Of a stretch of DNA of 53,705 bases, positions 1 to 6,555 are shown piece after piece. The stretch's first letter is position 1, and every line of letters starts with the position of its first letter. This DNA comes from Tissierellia bacterium (GTDB lineage Bacteria > Bacillota > Clostridia > Tissierellales > Peptoniphilaceae): assembly GCA_030538075.1 (NCBI GenBank), contig JAUNUQ010000015.1, positions 1 to 53,705 of the forward strand. Reading direction: 5' to 3'. The notes below the pieces were generated by a model. That model made no database searches. It saw nothing but the letters and a program-made list of their open reading frames with translations, and was not told where the DNA came from. Made by a program: the position numbers and the translations under genes.

Positions 1-276
1 GGCCGAGAAGTGATCACAATCGAAGGATTTAAAAAACTCAGACCAAAGCGATTCCAGCAGATCAGCGATGCCTATGCGAAATGCGGCGCCGTACAATGCG
101 GTATCTGCATTCCGGGGATGGTCATGGCGACGGAAGCGCTACTGTGTGAAAATCCAAACCCCACAGAAGAGGATATCCGAATGGGTCTCTCTGGCAATAT
201 ATGTAGGTGCACTGGCTATAATATGATTGTGGATGCAGTGAAGATGGCTGCAGAGGAGGGGAAGGGACTATGGTAA
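1..276 (+). CDS. Xanthine-dehydrogenase-type [2Fe-2S] subunit, 5'-truncated
   Basis: This is the C-terminal part of the small iron-sulfur subunit of a molybdenum hydroxylase (xanthine dehydrogenase/CO dehydrogenase family), which passes electrons from the Mo site to the FAD subunit. The frame is open from base 1, reading GREVITIEGF, a typical linker sequence, so the gene starts outside the window. The all-alpha [2Fe-2S] domain is visible: CGAVQCGICIPGM supplies the first cysteines and GNICRCTGY the CxC pair. The N-terminal plant-type ferredoxin domain is missing only because the window cuts it. It overlaps the next gene by 7 bases (ATGGTAA), indicating translational coupling. The substrate is not determinable; purines are usual for this family. 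Confidence 0.9.
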   Translation, partial: GREVITIEGFKKLRPKRFQQISDAYAKCGAVQCGICIPGMVMATEALLCENPNPTEEDIRMGLSGNICRCTGYNMIVDAVKMAAEEGKGLW

Positions 277-1085
277 AGAGACTTCCGAGTAATTTACAAG
301 ATGCTCTTCGAATCCGCAGTGAAGAGAGGGTAATCCCCTATTTTGGAGGAACGGATTTGATGGTGCGTGGAAACCGCACGGAGAATTTTCTCTTTCTAAA
401 CCAGATCTCGGAAATAAAGGATCTGGTGATCACAGAGGATAAGATGCGAATTGGCGCAGGGGTCACCTATCGCCAGGTACTGGAGGAGGAGAAGACCCCA
501 CAGCTCTTTCAGCGGATCGTCTGGGAGATCGCCTCTCCACCCCTTCGCAATATGGCCTCCATCATCGGAAATGTCTGCAATGCTTCGCCCGTTGGCGATA
601 CACTACCCTATTTCTATGTGTTGAATGCAGAACTTGAGCTCAAGAGCGCCACAGGGGAGAGAAGAGTCCCCATCACGGAATTCATCACCGGAGCCAGAAA
701 GACTTCCCTTCGAGAAGATGAGCTGGTCACGGCGATCGAATGTGAAATAAAGTCTTTTAACAACGAATACTATCAAAAAGTCGGTCCCAGAAAGGCCTGT
801 TCCATCTCAAAAGTCGACTTTGTCGGTCTAGCCCAGGTCGAAGAGGGGGTCGTCAAAGATCTTCGAATGGCCTTTGGCGCCGTTAAGGATACCATCGTAA
901 GGGATCAGGTGCTAGAAGGGGATTATATCGGAAAAAGCCTAGAAGAAGTCAAAGCTGCAGCCGAAGAGATCGCAAACCGTGTCGATCAGATCATTACACC
1001 CATCGACGATAAACGCTCCACAGAGGACTATCGTAGAGCGGTGGTGCGAAATATGGTGCTGGATTTTGTGGGGAACTTGAAGTAG
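270..1085 (+). CDS. Xanthine-dehydrogenase-type FAD-binding subunit
   Basis: This is the medium subunit of a molybdenum hydroxylase (CoxM/XdhB-like, PCMH-type FAD domain), 271 residues, close to the usual 280-295. Family FAD motifs are visible: PYFGGTDLMV near residues 23-32 and IIGNVCNASPVGD near residues 96-108, followed by the CO-dehydrogenase flavoprotein C-terminal domain. It would take electrons from the [2Fe-2S] subunit and hand them to NAD+ or another acceptor. It overlaps the upstream gene by 7 bases, so both belong to one operon. The large molybdopterin subunit is not downstream, so it must precede the window. The operon ends here; the next recognisable gene starts about 400 bases later. 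Confidence 0.9.
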   Translation: MVKRLPSNLQDALRIRSEERVIPYFGGTDLMVRGNRTENFLFLNQISEIKDLVITEDKMRIGAGVTYRQVLEEEKTPQLFQRIVWEIASPPLRNMASIIGNVCNASPVGDTLPYFYVLNAELELKSATGERRVPITEFITGARKTSLREDELVTAIECEIKSFNNEYYQKVGPRKACSISKVDFVGLAQVEEGVVKDLRMAFGAVKDTIVRDQVLEGDYIGKSLEEVKAAAEEIANRVDQIITPIDDKRSTEDYRRAVVRNMVLDFVGNLK

Positions 1086-1152
1086 GATGAAAGATTTCAT
1101 TAAATAGGTAAAGAGCCAAAATAGCAAGAGAGCATTGCTTGTGCAGAAGAAG

Positions 1153-1258
1153 GGGTTCTGTCCGCCGCTTCTGAAGAATATCACGGCTCGGTCGCTCCGG
1201 TGTCTCCATTGCACTCCCTTAACCGGATCAAGGCCCGCAGTCAAATTAGACAGAACCC
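1153..1258. repeat. 106-base element closed by a perfect 10-bp inverted repeat
   Basis: GGGTTCTGTC at 1153-1162 is the exact reverse complement of 1249-1258. Inside, TCCGGT (1196-1201) pairs with ACCGGA (1222-1227). The segment is visibly richer in G+C than its flanks. It could be a structured RNA on either strand or a small non-autonomous mobile element whose termini are the 10-bp repeats. No target-site duplication is visible, and I do not recognise a known RNA family. Confidence 0.45.
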
Positions 1259-1385
1259 ATTTTACCTCAACTTGTTTATCAGTAAAGAGGGTAAAAGTAT
1301 GCTAGAGTACCGAGCTCTCTATTCCCTATGAAGAGTGACAAAGGGAACTTCTCTCAAATTGCTTTCCTGTTGTTTCCAATTAAGG

Positions 1386-1413
1386 ACTGCCTCTATACTC
1401 AGAGGCAGTTTTT
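1386..1413 (+). terminator. Rho-independent terminator
   Basis: A perfect 9-bp stem (ACTGCCTCT with AGAGGCAGT), a 6-base loop and a T run at 1409-1413. It lies about 300 bases after the FAD subunit gene, so it ends either that operon or a transcript arising within the interval. Confidence 0.8.
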
Positions 1414-1498
1414 AATTGGATGGCATCGAGAGCAAAATTCATAGAAATATGATATGCTAAAGATAAAATATCAGAAGTAATTGAAATTGGAGAAGAAT

Positions 1499-2452
1499 AT
1501 GTGTACATCAATACTCGTTCGATACAAAGATGGCGTCGTAATGGGCCGTAATATGGATTATGAACATCCCATTGGCTATAATGTCCTGTACCTGCCTTCT
1601 GGATATCACTATGCGGAAGATCTGTACGGGAATCCGATGAAAAATAAATACAAGATGATGGGAGTCTGCTTTCTCGATCACAACCCACTGAAAGATGGCG
1701 TCAATGAGCATGGCCTGATTGGCTGCACCAATACCTTCAGAGTGATCAACCCCTTTGCAGCCGAGGTGGATCCGGAAAAATACAATCTGTCCAGCCTGGA
1801 TTTTATGAACCATGCCCTTGGAAATTATCGAAATGTTCCGGAACTAGTAGCCGATCTGGAAAACCTACACATCTCCCATCGCAATTCGAGGGGAGATCGG
1901 ATCGTATGCCCGGAGTTTCACTATTTCTTTGCAGATGCGGAGGGGAACTCCGTCGTGTTGGAGCCGGAAAATCGGAAGCTGACCGCCTTTGAAAACCCGT
2001 TTGATGTGATGACCAACTCGCCTTCCCTAGGCTCCCATGAAAGGCGACTTCGAAAGCTGATGGACCTGGATCGATTGGAAGACTTTAACTCCGTTAAAGG
2101 TCTGCCTGGAGGTTATGACCCAGTCAGTCGCTTTATTAAGGCCTTTTATCTGACCAAGACCCATGTACCCTCTGAAGATGGACATTCTGCCATAGAGGCG
2201 GCCTATTCCATCCTGGAGTCCCTTAAAATGCCCCAGGGATTCGTAAAACTAAGAGGCAATCCCGATCACTCCTACACCCGCTATATGTGCGCCTATGACA
2301 CTCAAAAGCGCCTGCTCACCGTGCGCAGCCACACCAATTCCGCCGTCTTCTCCCTCTCCTTCGACCAAATCGAAGACCCCGCGCAGCGTCTGTCCATCGA
2401 AGTAGAACAGCGAATGTGCCTCATCCCCTTCGAATCAATTGGGGACGTTTAA
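1499..2452 (+). CDS. Linear amide C-N hydrolase (choloylglycine hydrolase family)
   Basis: This is an Ntn hydrolase of the bile-salt hydrolase/penicillin V acylase family, 317 residues. Such enzymes cleave amide bonds in conjugated bile salts, penicillin V or N-acyl signals. I chose ATG 1499 because it puts Cys at position 2, the nucleophile that must become N-terminal, and because GGAGAAG lies just upstream; an in-frame TTG at 1481 would bury the Cys. Visible active-site residues are Cys2, Arg17 and Asp20 (in GRNMDYE), an Asn in GVNEHGL, an Asn in MTNSPS, and an Arg in SRFIKAFY. There is no signal peptide, so it is probably cytoplasmic. It is transcribed alone, with a terminator downstream. 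The substrate cannot be assigned from sequence: members of this family are often mislabelled as bile-salt hydrolases. Confidence 0.88.
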   Translation: MCTSILVRYKDGVVMGRNMDYEHPIGYNVLYLPSGYHYAEDLYGNPMKNKYKMMGVCFLDHNPLKDGVNEHGLIGCTNTFRVINPFAAEVDPEKYNLSSLDFMNHALGNYRNVPELVADLENLHISHRNSRGDRIVCPEFHYFFADAEGNSVVLEPENRKLTAFENPFDVMTNSPSLGSHERRLRKLMDLDRLEDFNSVKGLPGGYDPVSRFIKAFYLTKTHVPSEDGHSAIEAAYSILESLKMPQGFVKLRGNPDHSYTRYMCAYDTQKRLLTVRSHTNSAVFSLSFDQIEDPAQRLSIEVEQRMCLIPFESIGDV

Positions 2453-2615
2453 TTTTTGATCTACTGTAAAAGAATGATAAATATATGGCGAACTTAAGAT
2501 GCGGCTAGGATTCACCAATGGGACGGGGAAGCAGACCAAAAGAGATTAGAACGAATACAAAAGAGTTTTATCGATCCTGTCAGGCAATCATCATATCTCT
2601 TGTAATGGAAAAAAT

Positions 2616-2661
2616 AAACCGCTAGGCGTCAATGGTTCGTACTTCGCTTAGCGGTTTTTTT
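2616..2661. terminator. Bidirectional terminator between convergent genes
   Basis: The arms AAACCGCTAGGCG (2616-2628) and CGCTTAGCGGTTT (2645-2657) pair almost perfectly. A run of T follows on the + strand (2655-2661), and a run of A precedes (2610-2615), which acts as a U run on the - strand. It serves both the amide hydrolase (+) and the flavodiiron protein gene (-). Confidence 0.85.
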
Positions 2662-2730
2662 GCATAGGTGCTTCTGCTGATCATTCAGCAAAATCAAGTA
2701 ATGCTTTCAGGTGTTGGATCGTCTTGGATC

Positions 2731-3918
2731 TTATTTTAATAATTCTACTGCCAACTCCCTTGCTTTAAGAAGGTCTTCCTCTTCAGGGTTCCAGTTGACC
2801 TTAATCTCTGGTTCCACGACTTCAAAACCTGCATCGGTCAGCGCACCGCGAAGAATTTTATTTCCTTCACCGGACCAACCATAGGCGCCAAAGACGGCCG
2901 CTTTTTTTCCGCGGAACTTCAAGTCCTTTATAAAATGGAGCCAACCAGCGACGGAATTCATGATCTCATTACTGATCGTGGGGGATCCTACGGCGATGGC
3001 TCTTGAACGGAAGATTTCCGTCATACCATCGTTCTTGTCGGTCTTTGCAACATTTAAGACCTTGACTCTAGTAGCAGGGGAGAGCTCTTGCAGCTCGCTT
3101 GCAATCGCATGCGCGAGTTTTTGTGTGGAGTTCCACATGCTATCATAGAGGATCGTAATCTGATCTTCTTTATACTCCTTCGCCCATTCTGCATATTTGT
3201 GGATGATTTTAAGTGGATCCTCTCTCCAGATGACACCATGGCTGGTTGCGATGATGTCGATGGGTAGATTCAGCCCCACAACCTCATCAATTTTTCTTGC
3301 GACCAGTGTGGAGAAGGGATTCAAGATATTGGCATAGTATTTCATCGCCTGCTCCCAGAGGATGCATTGATCAGCGTAGTCATTAAAGAGTTCTCCTACG
3401 GCAAAATGCTGTCCAAAGGCATCATTTGAAAATAGAATATTGTCTTCAGTCATATAGGTCGCCATTGAATCCGGCCAATGCAGCATCGGCATTTCGACAA
3501 AGATCAGTTTTTTTCCATTTCCGATATCCAGGGTATCGCCGGTCTTTACGACATTATAATTCCACTCCGGATGATGAAATTGTCCTATGAGGGATTTCAC
3601 GCCGTTTTTTGTACAGTAGATGGGAGTATCTGGGATCTCAGCCAGCAGCGCTGGAAGGGCCCCGCTGTGATCGATTTCTCCATGGTTGACGATGATATAG
3701 TCAATTTTCTTAAGGTCGATTTCGCTCTTCAGGTTTTCTATGAATTCATTGGAATGGGGCTCCCAAACCGTGTCGATGAGTACTGTCTTCTCCTCTTGGA
3801 TCAGATAGGCATTTTGACTGGAACCATGGTTGATTGAAAAATCAGACCCATGAAACTCCGTTAACTCCCAGTCGATTTTACCGATCCAATGGACATTGTT
3901 TTTAATCAGTTTCTTCAT
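2731..3918 (-). CDS. A-type flavoprotein / flavodiiron protein (FprA/ROO family)
   Basis: Flavodiiron proteins reduce O2 to water or NO to N2O in the cytoplasm of anaerobes, using electrons from rubredoxin or an NADH-rubredoxin reductase. The length of 395 residues is typical. The N-terminal metallo-beta-lactamase-like domain carries the di-iron motif H79-x-E81-x-D83-H84 (NHGEIDHSG), then LHWPDSM and SNDAFGQH with further ligands, and TSHGV near the domain end. The C-terminal flavodoxin domain begins near residue 255 (ITILYDSMWNST, phosphate loop for FMN). AAAGGAG precedes the ATG. It is monocistronic, with its own terminator at 2616-2661. No rubredoxin gene is adjacent. Whether it prefers O2 or NO cannot be decided from sequence. 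Confidence 0.95.
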   Translation of the reverse strand: MKKLIKNNVHWIGKIDWELTEFHGSDFSINHGSSQNAYLIQEEKTVLIDTVWEPHSNEFIENLKSEIDLKKIDYIIVNHGEIDHSGALPALLAEIPDTPIYCTKNGVKSLIGQFHHPEWNYNVVKTGDTLDIGNGKKLIFVEMPMLHWPDSMATYMTEDNILFSNDAFGQHFAVGELFNDYADQCILWEQAMKYYANILNPFSTLVARKIDEVVGLNLPIDIIATSHGVIWREDPLKIIHKYAEWAKEYKEDQITILYDSMWNSTQKLAHAIASELQELSPATRVKVLNVAKTDKNDGMTEIFRSRAIAVGSPTISNEIMNSVAGWLHFIKDLKFRGKKAAVFGAYGWSGEGNKILRGALTDAGFEVVEPEIKVNWNPEEEDLLKARELAVELLK

Positions 3919-4271
3919 GCTTACTCCTTTCAGTAGCTCAATATGTTTTGCTTACCTTCCTCAAAATTATCGAGGATTTCTCACTAGATGCTTCTATACT
4001 CATACTATAACCCAAATTCCCATATAACACTGTATCAAAAGTTACGAAGGACTAAATCGACGGGAAAAAAGTATGTTTTTTTGCTTGCGATGAAAATATC
4101 GTAACAATCCAATAGAGAAGAACTGACTTTTGGCTGACTAATGACCTTGGATGCTCCTACTAGATTGATCTGCATTCAATCCGATCAAAAAAGAGAAATC
4201 GAAAACCGCTCAGCATGTAAGGATTCGCTTAGCGTTTTTTCTCCTCAAGACTAGTCATTCACATCGGCTTT
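3919..4271. other. Intergenic region upstream of the flavodiiron gene
   Basis: This 353-base stretch has no gene. The half near 3919-4060 must carry the reverse-strand promoter of the flavodiiron gene: a TATAGT-like -10 is visible near 4005-4012, but I see no well-spaced -35. The other half carries the hairpin at 4203-4237 that probably ends the VWA protein transcript. Confidence 0.5.
4203..4237 (-). terminator. Probable terminator of the VWA-protein gene
   Basis: AAACCGCTCAGC (4203-4214) pairs with GCTTAGCGTTT (4227-4237), with two mismatches. It lies 35 bases beyond the VWA stop codon. The U run on the reverse strand is short, while the + strand side has a better T run. The 3' arm closely resembles that of the hairpin at 2616-2661. 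Confidence 0.5.
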
Positions 4272-6296
4272 CTAATCTAGAGTATGATAATAGGTGTTTC
4301 CCGATTGATCCTCATCCCAGACATTGCTCATAAGGGTCCAAGGCACCCAGGCTTCGGCATCTACCGGACGTCTCAGGATATGTTTCCAAGAATTGACCCG
4401 ATCTTTGTAAGTGGTCTGGCCGTCAACGGTGAGGGCCTCTGTGTAGGAGAATTTCTCTTTAAAGGAGACGACATAGTCCCCATTCTCCACATAGACCTCA
4501 AAGCTGTCCGTATCCACGATCATCGCATGGTGATCAATCGTATAGTATTCCCGTGGACTCTGTCCTTCAATCCATTTGATTCGACTTGCCAGTTCCTCCG
4601 CGCTGAGACTGATCTGGCTATAATAGCTACTATCCTTGTACTGAAGGGCAAGAGCATCCACATAAAGGAAATTTGATACGGCGGATAACACATCCCTTCT
4701 TACGATTTCAGGGACAGAATCACCAGGCCTCATCTCGGCGGTAGTGCCGTTATGATCGGTGTAAAAATAGGATTGGGATATAGGTTTTTGAAGCAGATCT
4801 CTATAGATGGCATCTCGCTGTTCGACGAGGGCAGGGGTATAACGAGTGCTCGTACAGGCGTATCGATTGGAGTCCAAGTAGGAGAGGTAGAGATTTCGCT
4901 CCACTTCCTTTGATTGGTTTGCATTGGTTTGATAATCGACGGCATACATGCCCTTTTGCAGGCTATAGATTTGATTATAGAGTGGTGTTAAGTCCTCCCC
5001 ATAGTCGATATTCACATAGCTGCCACCTGTGCTCTCGGCGATGGAGCGCTGGATGGAGTCATCGTATTCCGTTCCCATCCCGATGATGAAGATGGGGATA
5101 TGGTACTGATTTGCCAGATCAATGACCTGCTGGGCACTCACTCGGCTCTCATTGTCGATGCCGTCAGTATAGGCGATCACGCATTTTGCGCCGGATTGTT
5201 CCGTAGATTTTCCTACGGCCCCATAGAGGGCATCATAAAGGGCGGTGCGCCCACTGACCTCGACTCCAGAGATACTGCTCTGAAGATCGGGCAAACTGTC
5301 CGTATAGTCGAGATTTAGATAGCTTGAGGTGTTGAAGGTGATAAAGCAGACCGCATCACCTACACTATAGTCCAAGGAGCTTACAAAGTTATTCATCATC
5401 GTCTTAACTTGACGGATATAGTCGCTCATCGATGCACTGATATCGGCTACCAAGGCGACATTCAGATTCTCTCGTCCACTGAGCAGAACCGCTGATTCTA
5501 TAACAGCTGGCTCATAATTGCCACTGGAACCCTCCTCATAGAGCTGGATTTGATACGGGTCATTTAGTAGGATGGGTTCACCACCTAGAGTGGAGAGACT
5601 GATGTAGACGGTAACCAATGGGAAGGAATTTACATCGATGGAGTTAATCGTGCTGATGGTCTCGCCGGATCGCTCGAGTAGACCGTAGAACATTCCCCAT
5701 TCTTCCAGCACCGCCTTGGCTTCCTCCAGATCGCCAGATTCCGTCAATTCATCGACGCGCCGGACATAGGAGAGCATGCGATCCTTTTCAACCGATGTCC
5801 AGGATGTGAGGTTATAGCCCATCAAGTCCACTTTGTCCTCGTTGATTGCAGCTATTTCCTCTTCGATTTTCGCTAACTCTGCGGCCGTTTTTTCCGCCGC
5901 TTCTTTCTCCTTGGCAGCCTTTTCTGCTGCAGTGGCTTCGTCTGTCTTCTGCTTTGCCAGGGCCTCTTCCTGCTCTTTTTTCGTCTGCTCCATCTTCAAT
6001 TGAAGCGCCACTGCATCGGACTCTTTTAGCTTTTGATTTTGCCAGATCATATATCCTCCAGAAATGGCGACGACAAAGAGTAAGATGAGTAGGATGACAA
6101 GGGGTTGGGTCTTCGATTTCGCTGGAGTTTCCGCACCATGAAACTCCCCTGAAGATGGCTTCGCAAAAACCTCTGGTGGTATGGGGATGGGTTGAGTATC
6201 CGTCAGAGTATCTGGCGCTTGTCCCGTAGGATGTCCGCAATGGGTACAGAATTTCGCCTGATCGGGGATCTGATTGCCACAATTACCACAGTACAT
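4272..6296 (-). CDS. Zinc-ribbon, single-TM, coiled-coil, VWA-domain protein
   Basis: This is a modular membrane protein of 674 residues, function unknown. In order: a zinc ribbon with Cys3, Cys6, Cys17 and Cys20 (MYCGNCGN...FCTHCG); a proline-rich linker; one hydrophobic segment near 66-86; a Lys/Glu/Ala-rich coiled coil near 90-155; and a von Willebrand A domain with the MIDAS signature DISAS, a Thr in SGRTALYD and Asp in YTDGIDN. A C-terminal 150 residues resemble the NTF2-like tails of TcaA/YvlB-type proteins. The ATG at 6296 was chosen because AAGGAGGTG sits just upstream and Cys3 starts the ribbon; a longer reading frame runs to 6338 without support. The likely topology is ribbon inside, VWA domain outside. 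It is a single gene between terminators. Confidence 0.82.
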   Translation of the reverse strand: MYCGNCGNQIPDQAKFCTHCGHPTGQAPDTLTDTQPIPIPPEVFAKPSSGEFHGAETPAKSKTQPLVILLILLFVVAISGGYMIWQNQKLKESDAVALQLKMEQTKKEQEEALAKQKTDEATAAEKAAKEKEAAEKTAAELAKIEEEIAAINEDKVDLMGYNLTSWTSVEKDRMLSYVRRVDELTESGDLEEAKAVLEEWGMFYGLLERSGETISTINSIDVNSFPLVTVYISLSTLGGEPILLNDPYQIQLYEEGSSGNYEPAVIESAVLLSGRENLNVALVADISASMSDYIRQVKTMMNNFVSSLDYSVGDAVCFITFNTSSYLNLDYTDSLPDLQSSISGVEVSGRTALYDALYGAVGKSTEQSGAKCVIAYTDGIDNESRVSAQQVIDLANQYHIPIFIIGMGTEYDDSIQRSIAESTGGSYVNIDYGEDLTPLYNQIYSLQKGMYAVDYQTNANQSKEVERNLYLSYLDSNRYACTSTRYTPALVEQRDAIYRDLLQKPISQSYFYTDHNGTTAEMRPGDSVPEIVRRDVLSAVSNFLYVDALALQYKDSSYYSQISLSAEELASRIKWIEGQSPREYYTIDHHAMIVDTDSFEVYVENGDYVVSFKEKFSYTEALTVDGQTTYKDRVNSWKHILRRPVDAEAWVPWTLMSNVWDEDQSGNTYYHTLD

Positions 6297-6480
6297 AGGG
6301 CACCTCCTTATATTGAGATATCTATTATTAACCACCATTATATAGGAGAAAACGTATTCAGAAAAGGGGTTCTTAAATTTCTGGAGATTAGGAGCTGAAC
6401 ATAGCCTTAATGACGGATGCTAATAGGGAAGCTGTATGAAAAATCTCGAATATAGATGCGAAAAAACGCAGAAAATAAGC

Positions 6481-6509
6481 CACCGCATTGATGGACCACA
6501 TGCGGTGGC
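6481..6509 (-). terminator. Terminator of the molybdoenzyme operon
   Basis: A perfect 9-bp stem, CCACCGCAT (6481-6489) with ATGCGGTGG (6501-6509). On the reverse strand it is followed by a T-rich stretch (TTATTTTCT). It lies about 45 bases past the stop codon of the molybdopterin oxidoreductase. Confidence 0.8.
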
Positions 6510-6555
6510 GGGATGGTAAGGGTCATTCTCTTCTCGATCAGCTCTCTTAACGGAA

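Larger units (their letters stand above)
1086..1498. other. Gene-free interval with inverted repeat and terminator
   Basis: This interval of 413 bases has no convincing protein gene. It holds an unexplained structured segment (1153-1258), a smaller imperfect pairing around 1322-1350 (TTCCCT with AGGGAA), and a clear intrinsic terminator (1386-1413). The last 85 bases are A+T-rich and should contain the promoter of the amide hydrolase gene, but I could not choose a -35/-10 pair with confidence. Confidence 0.6.

Noticed and set aside
939-1244. Reverse-strand open frame of about 100 codons
   Set aside because: It lies over the end of the FAD subunit gene and the inverted-repeat element, has no ribosome-binding site or recognisable domain.
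1153-1258. SRP RNA, TPP, ZTP or molybdenum-cofactor riboswitch, or group II intron end
   Set aside because: The invariant sequences of these families were looked for on both strands and are not present.
1153-1258. Insertion-sequence remnant
   Set aside because: No transposase fragment and no flanking target duplication (8 bases on each side differ), so a mobile origin is only a possibility.
1481-1498. Upstream TTG start for the amide hydrolase
   Set aside because: It would place the nucleophile Cys at position 8; the family needs Met-Cys at the start, and GGAGAAG is positioned for ATG 1499.
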